From assembly GCA_002753155.1 (NCBI GenBank), contig PDZW01000003.1, positions 1 through 64,000 on the forward strand: 64,000 nucleotides of DNA. Direction: 5' to 3'. Both the position numbers and the translations under genes were made by a program. The notes beneath the pieces were generated by a model. It saw only the letters and a program-made list of their open reading frames with translations. It had not been told where the DNA came from and did no database searches. This stretch comes from Alphaproteobacteria bacterium WMHbin7 (lineage in GTDB: Bacteria > Pseudomonadota > Alphaproteobacteria > Rhodospirillales > WMHbin7). Below are positions 57,213 to 64,000 of this stretch, in pieces; the first letter of the stretch is position 1; the number at the start of each line of letters is the position of its first letter.

Positions 57213-57470
57213 TTAGCCCCGCCCGCTCTCGACTGGCTTTCGCGGCATAAATCCGATCAAGTCAATCCCATCTACCGATAGAGACAATTGCATCGACTCT
57301 TTAGCCGCTCGATCAGCCGCAGCAATTAGAGACACGACCCTGTAGACGATGCGATCGACGGCAGCGCCTTCTAACCAGCCGATCAGGGCCTTGAACCCTT
57401 TGGGATCGTTGGCAAAGCGCTTGGCCTGCTTTTCCGGCAGGCGCAGGGCGTCGAGATGGTCTTTCGAGTT
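57213..57470 (-). pseudogene. IS110-like transposase scrap
   Basis: A stop-terminated leftward frame without a start codon. Its first part (HLDALRLPEKQAKRFANDP then KGFKALIGWL) resembles the N-terminal part of IS110-family DEDD transposases; the remainder (LIAAADRAAKES onward) looks like a different fused piece. Too short for function. Adds to the picture of decayed mobile DNA. Confidence 0.5.
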
Positions 57471-57503
57471 AAATGATCATGCACTTTGACCTGCCATGAA
57501 AAT

Positions 57504-57537
57504 GCCGACAGACGCGCTGTGCATCCGTCGGCTTTTT
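57504..57537. terminator. terminator-like hairpin
   Basis: GCCGAC / GTCGGC stem (57504-57509 with 57527-57532) followed by TTTTT on the plus strand and ATTTTC on the minus. On the minus strand it would end the small secreted-protein gene that stops at 57577. Confidence 0.55.
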
Positions 57538-57576
57538 CAGGCTATTGGCAGCAATCTCTTTGCCGCCGCAACGTGA

Positions 57577-57894
57577 TCAGACACCCCAGTTGGCGTACTT
57601 TTCGCAGATCTTGTTGGTCTTTGCGCCCTTGGCGGTTTCGGAGAACTTGGCCAGGCTGCCCTTGAAGTCTTCCGGGGTCTCGTTCCACATGCAGGTACAC
57701 CAGGCGTCTGCCTTGCTCTGTCCGGGAATCGGGCTCTTTTCTTCGCCGCCCTCATACGTCTTCATCGCATAGGTTTTGCAAGCCTTGTACTGGGCGTCTC
57801 CGGCGGGAACCTTGTTGTACTCGTCAACAGCGAAGGCCGCGCTTGAAATGCTCAGCGAAAACAGTGCCGCAAGCACAATCATCATCGACTTCAT
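57577..57894 (-). CDS. small secreted cysteine-containing protein, unknown
   Basis: 105 residues. Signal peptide to about residue 22 (SSAAFAVDEYN), then a mature part of about 83 residues with four cysteines (YKACKTYAMK, WCTCMWNETPEDF, KICEKYANWG), probably two disulfides. No family recognised. Monocistronic. Confidence 0.7.
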   Translation of the reverse strand: MKSMMIVLAALFSLSISSAAFAVDEYNKVPAGDAQYKACKTYAMKTYEGGEEKSPIPGQSKADAWCTCMWNETPEDFKGSLAKFSETAKGAKTNKICEKYANWGV

Positions 57895-58033
57895 GTAACT
57901 CTCCTTTCTGCGTGTCGGCCACAGGGGCCAGCACGGATGATATGAACGGACAATCCGTTCACATTATTTTTGGAAGGAATCGCTTTCCTTTCCAATTTCG
58001 CCTTCAGAAGTTGCCCGCGCCTAGTCGCAAAAA

Positions 58034-59209
58034 CTATCTGCGCCTTCTCGACGGATCCTTCTCGGATTTCCTTGCCTTCGACAGAGCGATCGCCGTCTTG
58101 TCCGTGATGCGTTCATCGGTAATCGTGTTGCCGTTGGTCATAAAGATGATCGCCGCCTGATGATCTGGGTAGTAGCGCACCTCGGCCTCGAATCCGTCTT
58201 CCATTCCATCATGGCCAACCCATCGGCCCCATCTTGTTTTGCCCAGTTGAACGCCCATCCCGTACGCGCTCTCATGTGCAGAAGGCCGGGTCATACGCGC
58301 CAGAGAGGATGGGTTGAGCAAAAGGCCATCCTTAAACAGCGCAAAGACAAACCGTTCCAGATCGCCCGCCGTCGTCACCAGCGGCCCGTCGCCAAGCGGG
58401 CTGTTCCAGGCAGACTGGCTGACATCCAGAAGTCCGGCACCATCGTCCAGATCGGCATAACCGCGAGCCAGCTTTGAATTTCCTGCCTTGGCGCCGATTG
58501 TCGTTTCGCTCATCCCGGCTCTGTCCAGCACGCGCTCCTGCATCACATTCTCAAAAGACATGCCTTCGGCATGCGCCATGATCTCGCCAAGCAACACATA
58601 ATTGCTATTGCTGTACTCATATGCCGCACCGGGGCGCCCTGTCGCGGTCTCGCCAAACGCGAAGGGAAGCACAATGGCCGGTGTCAGCCGCTTTGTGTTG
58701 GCGTGATAATATTGGGCAAATTCATCGGTCAGGTAATCGGGAATGCCCGAACTATGATCAAGAAGTTGGCTCAACTTGGCCGTTCTCACATTGGGCAGCT
58801 TTTCAATGTGGGGCAGGTTTCCCACCAGCGTTACCACAGCAGCACCCTCGGCCAGCTTTCCTTCCTCGATCAATTGCAGCGTTGCCGTCGCCGTTGCCAT
58901 TTTCCCAACCGATGCAACGTAAAAGCGGCTGTCAGGCAAGACTGGCGACTTTGAGCGCATGTCGGCTACGCCCGACACGACCAGGATGCGCTGGCCTGGC
59001 ATCGATACCAGCAGCACGCCACCTGGAAGCTCCTCTTGCTCGATGTAATCATCGAGAAGCTTCTGGATGGTTCTTTCCTGAATAGGCTCAGCTTGAGCCG
59101 CAGTAATACTCAACAGTAAACCCAGCATGACAGAGAATGCTTTCGACATGGAGGAACCGAATGGTTTTTTTGCCAGTCGCAACCTGCTTGAATAGGCCAT
59201 CATCGTCAT
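58034..59209 (-). CDS. serine hydrolase of the beta-lactamase class C / DD-peptidase family
   Basis: Up to 391 residues with a signal peptide (LSITAAQAEP). SxxK motif SVGKM (about 92-96), YxN motif YSNSNY, and a C-terminal HDG (GHDGMEDGF) in place of KTG, as in many esterase-like EstB/Pbp4* members. It may be a peptidase or esterase rather than a resistance enzyme. Start ATG 59209, or 59149 which begins nearer the signal core. Confidence 0.85.
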   Translation of the reverse strand: MTMMAYSSRLRLAKKPFGSSMSKAFSVMLGLLLSITAAQAEPIQERTIQKLLDDYIEQEELPGGVLLVSMPGQRILVVSGVADMRSKSPVLPDSRFYVASVGKMATATATLQLIEEGKLAEGAAVVTLVGNLPHIEKLPNVRTAKLSQLLDHSSGIPDYLTDEFAQYYHANTKRLTPAIVLPFAFGETATGRPGAAYEYSNSNYVLLGEIMAHAEGMSFENVMQERVLDRAGMSETTIGAKAGNSKLARGYADLDDGAGLLDVSQSAWNSPLGDGPLVTTAGDLERFVFALFKDGLLLNPSSLARMTRPSAHESAYGMGVQLGKTRWGRWVGHDGMEDGFEAEVRYYPDHQAAIIFMTNGNTITDERITDKTAIALSKARKSEKDPSRRRR

Positions 59210-59346
59210 TTCATAAATTCGTGTGCTGTCTTTTGCACCTGGGAGGCGGCATCCAACGACACCGATACATCGCCCCCCCGTAGTCGGGATTCGTGTCCAG
59301 GGGTTCCACTGTCCAAAGCGGCATGGCCAAGGAACCCCTGGGACTA

Positions 59347-60174
59347 TTATTCCCCGGCAGGCGGTTGCAGGGCCTTGCCGGGCGCCATTTCGGTCAGCAT
59401 GGCGCGGATATATTTGACGTCGCCTTCGATGATTGCCAGACGCATCTCGTTGGACTCCTCGGTAATCTCGACCCCGGCTTCAGCCATCTTGCTACGGGCA
59501 TCCGCCTCCTTGGCCTGCTCCATGGCGTCAACAATGATGCCGAACAGCAGATTCAGGGTTGTGAAGGTCGTAAAGACGATGAAGATGACGAAGAATATCC
59601 AGGCCCTCGGATGATATTCCAGCACGTCGGAGGCGATATCCGGCCAGCCTTCCAGCGTCATCATCTTGAACAAGGTGAAGAAGGTCGTTCCCAGATCGCC
59701 GAAATGGGCGGGAACGGTCTTGCCGAAGAAGTTGGTGCCCATGATCGCAGCCACATAGTACATGACGAACAGCACGGCGGCCACCGAAGCGCCGCCAGGA
59801 ATGGCGGCGAACATGCCGTTGATCACGCGGCGCATGGAAGGGATCGCCGAAGCCAGACGCATCAAACGAAGGACGCGCAGGGCTCGCAACACGGAAAGCT
59901 CGCCGGTGGCTGGCGCCAGGGCGATGCCAACCACGATGAGATCGAAAACGTTCCAACCATCTTTGAAGAAGTCCAAGCGCCTGACCAGCAGCTTCATGGC
60001 GATTTCGATGCAGAAAATGACCAGACAGGTGTTGTCTAGCACTTCCAGCAAGTGCTGGGTCTCGGGCGTCAACTCCATGGTCATCAAGCCAAGAATAGCC
60101 GCGTTGACCAGGATGACGCCGATGATGAACCATTGGAACGTCTTGTTATCGACAATCTTCTCGATGAACTGCAT
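59347..60174 (-). CDS. bacterial voltage-gated cation channel (NaChBac/BacNav-like)
   Basis: 275 residues, one six-helix subunit that would form tetramers. S4 carries arginines at three-residue steps in RALRVLRLMRLASAI and SMRRVI. The pore filter reads TLEGWPD (T173-D179), while known BacNav channels mostly have TLESWSM or similar, so two or three filter residues differ. The cytoplasmic tail (about 225-275) is acidic and could form the usual coiled-coil bundle. Opens to Na+ or Ca2+ on depolarisation; ion choice cannot be read with confidence. Confidence 0.92.
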   Translation of the reverse strand: MQFIEKIVDNKTFQWFIIGVILVNAAILGLMTMELTPETQHLLEVLDNTCLVIFCIEIAMKLLVRRLDFFKDGWNVFDLIVVGIALAPATGELSVLRALRVLRLMRLASAIPSMRRVINGMFAAIPGGASVAAVLFVMYYVAAIMGTNFFGKTVPAHFGDLGTTFFTLFKMMTLEGWPDIASDVLEYHPRAWIFFVIFIVFTTFTTLNLLFGIIVDAMEQAKEADARSKMAEAGVEITEESNEMRLAIIEGDVKYIRAMLTEMAPGKALQPPAGE

Positions 60175-60279
60175 GGATTTTCCCCGGAACTTTGTTGTCA
60201 GGCAGATGGTTTACCCAAGCGGGCGCAGTGAAAGGGCCTCTCTTTTACGAGAGGCCGCTTCCACCAAAGCCGACTGTCA

Positions 60280-60633
60280 TTAGTCGCAAGAAGATACGAC
60301 GATCTTGCAGCCCGAGCCGCACTCATCCATCGCCTTGCTCTTCGCGGCGGCTTCCGTGCTGCCCCAGCCGATGCCGAAAGTGCTTTTCGATCCGGCATAG
60401 GCGCCGCAGGTGTCATACCTCACGGCAACCTTGCAGCTTGAATTTCCGGCCTTCTTGCATTCCTTCATCGCGTCTGCGGCGGCAGCTTCGCGGGTCGCAC
60501 CCGTGCCGACGGCAAAGCCGACTTCGGAGGCCTTGACGCCCTCTTCGTCGTCAACCGCAATGGCGCCAGCCGCCATGACGGCGCCGGAATGCAGAATCAG
60601 AGCCGTCGCTGCGGCCAGAATCAATTTTTTCAT
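60280..60633 (-). CDS. DUF4189 secreted protein
   Basis: 117 residues with a signal peptide (cleaved near VMAAGA) and a DUF4189 domain: GAIAVDDEEG, GFAVGTGATREAAAADAMKE, WGSTEAAAKSKAMDECG. Four or five cysteines suggest disulfides. Function of the family is unclear. Monocistronic, downstream of a divergent 316-bp gap. Confidence 0.85.
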   Translation of the reverse strand: MKKLILAAATALILHSGAVMAAGAIAVDDEEGVKASEVGFAVGTGATREAAAADAMKECKKAGNSSCKVAVRYDTCGAYAGSKSTFGIGWGSTEAAAKSKAMDECGSGCKIVVSSCD

Positions 60634-60949
60634 TTCTTCAATCCTCCTGTAAGCCCGCTGTGAATTCGCGTGAATTCAAGCTGAGCGGCTAACTTGTCCT
60701 ACAGACGGTAGATTCCCGCTATGGACAGTCTGTCGATGGAATATTGACGGCCATCCACAGGCCAACATTTCTACCTATTTCCTGCAATTTCATGCCGCCT
60801 GCGAAGGCAACAAGAGCTGTTGCCCCGAGCAAAACCCAAGTCGCTATTTATCGACCGATCTGTAAGTGAGCGAGCATTAGCATTTCCTTGTAAATAATAT
60901 CTTGAAAAACTATAGTCTTTTCCAAAGAGGTCTGTTTGAGTGCAAAAAA
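60634..60949. other. intergenic region upstream of the response regulator gene
   Basis: 316 bp, increasingly AT-rich toward the regulator. Contains two GTGAATTC boxes at about 60661-60678 (GTGAATTCGCGTGAATTC), a possible binding site. No gene seen. Confidence 0.4.
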
Positions 60950-61699
60950 ATGTTTGAAAAGAACCTGCAACTATCGCGGGCGAGCAGAGAGGCTCGGCCC
61001 AGCCTTGTCGTGTTGGATGACGACCCGGTCACCCGATCGATGATAGGAAAGTACTTTTCGGGCGAAGGATTCGACGTTCAAGAAGCTGGAACAGCGTCGG
61101 AATGCCGCGTGATTCTGCGGCGCGGCCCGATCGATCTGCTGTTCGTCGATATTCGCCTTCCCGACGCCAACGGGATTTCCTTTTCTCAGGAGGTGCGCGC
61201 CGCCAGCCGGGTTGGCATCATTTTCGTTACTCAGAACGATAATGAAGTCGACCGCGTCGTCGGATTGGAATCGGCGGGCGACGATTATGTGATCAAGCCG
61301 GTCAATTTGCGCGAACTGATGGCGCGCGCACGGGCCTTGCTGCGCAGGCGTGAGCTGTATAGTACGCCCGGCAAGCGGCCCACCATTCTGTCTTTCGGAC
61401 CTTATATTCTAGACCTGACCAGACGTGAACTGGCCGTCAATTCCGGCGAACAGATCGCCTTGACACGGGGCGAATTCGACCTGTTGGCGGCCCTGGTTGA
61501 GGCGGATGGGAGGCCCCTGTACCGTGATTTCCTGGCCGAGGTTGTCAGCACGCGTTCCGGTGAGGGTGATACGCGCACGGTCGATTCCCTGGTGTCCCGC
61601 TTACGACGAAAGCTGAACCTGTTGAACGGGTTAAGCTCTATCATCGTGACCGTTCCCGGCATCGGCTACAGGTTCGCGGCCCCCGCCGCTTCCTCCTGA
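60950..61699 (+). CDS. OmpR/PhoB-family response regulator
   Basis: 249 residues from ATG 60950 (a TTG at 60902 is in frame). Receiver domain with LDDDPVTRS, phospho-acceptor aspartate in FVDIRLPDANG, and YVIKPVN; then a winged-helix DNA-binding domain (about 150-245) with TRGEFDLLAALVEADGRPL and VDSLVSRLRRKL. Close to TorR/ArcA-like regulators. Convergent with the hybrid kinase gene (34-bp overlap), its probable partner. Confidence 0.88.
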   Translation: MFEKNLQLSRASREARPSLVVLDDDPVTRSMIGKYFSGEGFDVQEAGTASECRVILRRGPIDLLFVDIRLPDANGISFSQEVRAASRVGIIFVTQNDNEVDRVVGLESAGDDYVIKPVNLRELMARARALLRRRELYSTPGKRPTILSFGPYILDLTRRELAVNSGEQIALTRGEFDLLAALVEADGRPLYRDFLAEVVSTRSGEGDTRTVDSLVSRLRRKLNLLNGLSSIIVTVPGIGYRFAAPAASS

Positions 61700-64000
61700 T
61701 CCACGCCAAGCCCGTGCGCCGCGGCGCCCAAAGCCTCCAGGCCAGAGCGGCGCGCCTTGCGAAGCTCGCCAACCAACGTCTGAAGATGTTCTTGCGAAGC
61801 GGTTGGGGACTCTTGCTCGACCTGACCCGCCTTGTCGGCCACATCAGCCAAGCCAAGAGGACCCGCAGCGCTGCGCATTCGGTGCGCCTGGGCTTCGACG
61901 GTCTGCCTGTCGCCAGCCAAGGCGGCAGCTTCCATTGCATCGATCATGAGGCGCGATGATTTTTGAAACAATCGCGCCAGACGAATCATTTCGCCAGACC
62001 CCAACATCTCCAACTGCACGCGAAGAAAGGCCTTATCCAGGGCGCGGCTGCGCGGATAGATCGGCAGATCAGGCAGGTCGGTCTCGTCAAGGGCCTCCTT
62101 CAACTTCGCCAACTGCACGGGTTTCGCTACGCCGCCATCCATGCCCGCTTCCTCGCACTGCCGCCAGACCTCCTTGGACAGATCGGCTGTCATTGCCAGA
62201 ATCCGAAGCCTGCCCTGGCGGTCCTTTTCCCACTGCCTGATCCGGCGCGTCGCTTCCATGCCATCCATGGCAGGCATGCGCAAATCCATCAAAATCGCAT
62301 CGACATCGGCGCCGGGCAGCGCCTTGATCGCATCCTTGCCGCATTTGAAGCATGTTGGGCTATGGCCAAGGCGCAACAGCAACTGCCTGGCAACGCGCAA
62401 ATTGATCTCGTCATCATCCACCACGAAAACCCGCAAACTTGGCGTTGTCGACTGAACCTCGCTGACCTCTGCTTCAAGGTGGGGTTTTGCCGGTTCAACT
62501 TGAATGTCGAGATGGAATCTGCTTCCCATCCCCACATTGCTCTCTACGGTCAGCGTTCCCGCCATTTGTACGGCCATGCGCCTTGAAATGGCCAAGCCCA
62601 GTCCGGCGCCGCCATATTTTCTTGTTATCGAATCGTCGGCCTGCACGAAATCGCCAAAGATCGCTTCGCGCAGATCGTCGGTAATGCCGATGCCCGTGTC
62701 GATGACGGCGACAGACAGGCGCAAATGATCGCCTTCCTCTCGCACACAAAGGTCTGTCGTGATGCTTCCCGCATCGGTGAACTTGACCGCGTTGCCCAGC
62801 AGGTTAATCAGGATGCGCGACAGTTTGATGTGATCGCAGCGGATCCAAAGAGGCTGCTCTGGCTTTATCTTCAAGATCAGATCGAGCCCCTTCGCTTGCG
62901 CCTGGGGGCGGATCAGCGCCAGCGTGTCGGTTGCCAGTCGATGCAATTCGATATCACTTAAGACGATCTCGGGATCTTTGACGCTGCTGCGGCCATATTC
63001 CAAGATGCTCTCGACCAGATAGCGCAAATTGTTGCCGGCCTCTTTTGCCGTAGTCAGCAACTCGCGCGGGCCCTTCTCAAGCGAACGCGGATCTAGCAGT
63101 TGCAGCATGCCCAACAAACCGTTCAAGGGTGTGCGGATTTCATGGCCAATGATCGCCAGGAAGCGAGATTTCATTTGATCGGCGGATTCAGCCGTTTCCT
63201 TGGCGCGTCTTGCCTCCTCCTCGCCCGCCACGGCACGACGCATGGCGGTTTCCACTTCGCTCGTCTTGGCCGCCACCTGCAGGGTCAGTTCCCGCTCGCG
63301 GCGCAGATAATAGAGCTTGCGTCCGTGCCAAAACCCAACCAGGGCGGCAAGACAGGCCAGCGCGATCAACAACCTGAACCACCAGGTTTGATGCCAGGCG
63401 GGCATGACCTGAATTTCAAGGCTTACCGGGTCGGCGTTCATGTTGCCGACGCCATTACTTCCCTTAACCTCCAAGCGATAGCTGCCTGGCGACAAATTGG
63501 CGTAGCGGATAAAGCGTTGGCGCGCCTGAATGCTGACCCAATCCCGGTCGCTGCCCAGCAGACGATAGGCATAGCGGTTCTTTTCAGGCGCCGAAAAATC
63601 CAGGGCGGCGAATTCCACCGAGAAGCCCCGATTCTCGGGATCGATGGTGATGCCGCCTGATGTCGCGACCACCTTGCGGCCCACACGAACCTCGGTCAAA
63701 ACCATGGGTGGCTTGAAAGTCCATTCGGGAAGAGGGCCTGGACGAATCACCACCATGCCGCCAAAGCCACCCAGCGCCAGCGTTCCATCAGTAAGGCGGG
63801 CAGCGGAATTTGCCCAGAAGGTGCCGATCTGTCCGCCCTGCGCCGGTTCGATGGTGCGAATTGAAAAATCCTGGGGATCGATGACCGCCAAGCCGCCCCC
63901 CGTTCCCGCAAACATTTTTCCATCGGCTCCTTCCGTTACCGACAATACCGTGTCATGAGGCAGCCCTTGCTCCACGCCTAATTGTATGAATTTTGGCTCA
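61666..64000 (-). CDS. hybrid sensor histidine kinase with Y_Y_Y domain, N-terminus outside window
   Basis: At least 778 residues and open to the window end. Order: propeller-like repeats (GKMFAGTGGGLAVI), a Y_Y_Y domain (FSAPEKNRYAYRLLGSDRDW), one membrane helix near LLIALACLAALVGFW, HisKA (FLAIIGHEIRTPLNGLLGML), HATPase (GTGITDD-like TGIGITDDL, GGAGLGLAIS), a receiver (AILMDLRMPAMDG) and an Hpt domain (AQAHRMRSAAGPLG). A full phosphorelay that probably ends on the convergent OmpR-type regulator. Large periplasmic Y_Y_Y sensors often detect sugars or polymers. Confidence 0.9.
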   Translation of the reverse strand, partial: EPKFIQLGVEQGLPHDTVLSVTEGADGKMFAGTGGGLAVIDPQDFSIRTIEPAQGGQIGTFWANSAARLTDGTLALGGFGGMVVIRPGPLPEWTFKPPMVLTEVRVGRKVVATSGGITIDPENRGFSVEFAALDFSAPEKNRYAYRLLGSDRDWVSIQARQRFIRYANLSPGSYRLEVKGSNGVGNMNADPVSLEIQVMPAWHQTWWFRLLIALACLAALVGFWHGRKLYYLRRERELTLQVAAKTSEVETAMRRAVAGEEEARRAKETAESADQMKSRFLAIIGHEIRTPLNGLLGMLQLLDPRSLEKGPRELLTTAKEAGNNLRYLVESILEYGRSSVKDPEIVLSDIELHRLATDTLALIRPQAQAKGLDLILKIKPEQPLWIRCDHIKLSRILINLLGNAVKFTDAGSITTDLCVREEGDHLRLSVAVIDTGIGITDDLREAIFGDFVQADDSITRKYGGAGLGLAISRRMAVQMAGTLTVESNVGMGSRFHLDIQVEPAKPHLEAEVSEVQSTTPSLRVFVVDDDEINLRVARQLLLRLGHSPTCFKCGKDAIKALPGADVDAILMDLRMPAMDGMEATRRIRQWEKDRQGRLRILAMTADLSKEVWRQCEEAGMDGGVAKPVQLAKLKEALDETDLPDLPIYPRSRALDKAFLRVQLEMLGSGEMIRLARLFQKSSRLMIDAMEAAALAGDRQTVEAQAHRMRSAAGPLGLADVADKAGQVEQESPTASQEHLQTLVGELRKARRSGLEALGAAAHGLGVDQEEAAGAANL

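Noticed and set aside
57461-57485. Possible third copy of the 140-bp element (GAGTTAAATGATCATGCAC resembles its end)
   Set aside because: Only about 15 bases agree loosely and no partner stems are found nearby.
58034-59209. Calling the serine hydrolase an antibiotic-resistance beta-lactamase
   Set aside because: The third motif is HDG rather than KTG, which fits esterase or peptidase members; no resistance context is present.

Overview
The window is a GC-rich stretch, dense with genes, from an alphaproteobacterium. Gene content and order (sseA-metC, zur-znuCB facing znuA, argJ with a GNAT-MutT fusion, a parvulin and secA nearby, gpsA-yciI-EVE, comF-grxC-nit, fused thiSG) fit a Rhodospirillales/Magnetospirillum-like lineage. 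A haemerythrin-fused chemoreceptor, a free bacteriohaemerythrin, a rubrerythrin, a soluble chemoreceptor and a diguanylate cyclase point to a motile organism that tracks oxygen. The genus is an inference, not something the sequence proves.

Layout. 1-6.5 kb: end of a sulfurtransferase gene, metC, the zinc-uptake locus with a perfect Zur palindrome between zur and znuA, and a sensor kinase. 6.5-16.7 kb: a small membrane protein, a peptidoglycan-binding-like protein, the haemerythrin-NIT-HAMP chemoreceptor, then a leftward block (soluble chemoreceptor, bacteriohaemerythrin, parvulin, argJ, GNAT-MutT). 16.9-24 kb: secA, a CorC/CNNM-type protein, a low-GC two-gene cassette inserted at the 3' end of lepA, and lepA. 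24-29.2 kb: nudC, a PfkB kinase, def, manC and a coiled-coil lipoprotein. 29.4-35 kb: tRNA-Arg(ACG), several orphan small genes including a protein with a pilin-like C-terminus, rubrerythrin, a GGDEF protein, an SdhAF4-like gene and a nuclease. 35-49.5 kb: a glycosyltransferase, acs, the gpsA group, an MFS transporter, a DODA dioxygenase, nhaD, prfC, nit-grxC-comF, thiSG and a MazF-type toxin-antitoxin pair. 49.8-64 kb: ferredoxin, an unknown protein, fbp, OmpA-like and FecR proteins, a cNMP-domain Na+/H+ antiporter, a decayed integration site (tRNA-Arg(CCU) 3' fragment, broken integrase, IS110-like scrap), small secreted proteins, a beta-lactamase-family protein, a bacterial voltage-gated channel with an unusual filter, and a two-component pair cut by the window edge.

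Most notable. (1) A 42-bp copy of the lepA 3' end lies about 1.18 kb from the real one. It encodes the same 13 residues plus stop, and all four nucleotide differences are synonymous. Between the copies are an AT-rich membrane-protein gene resembling Pycsar-type effectors and a cytidine deaminase gene. This looks like a compact element that uses lepA as its attachment site. (2) Two dispersed repeat families show compensatory base changes in their stems; one begins exactly 8 nt after the stop codon of two unrelated genes. (3) A three-gene orphan operon encodes a membrane protein whose periplasmic part looks like a type IVb pilin fold.
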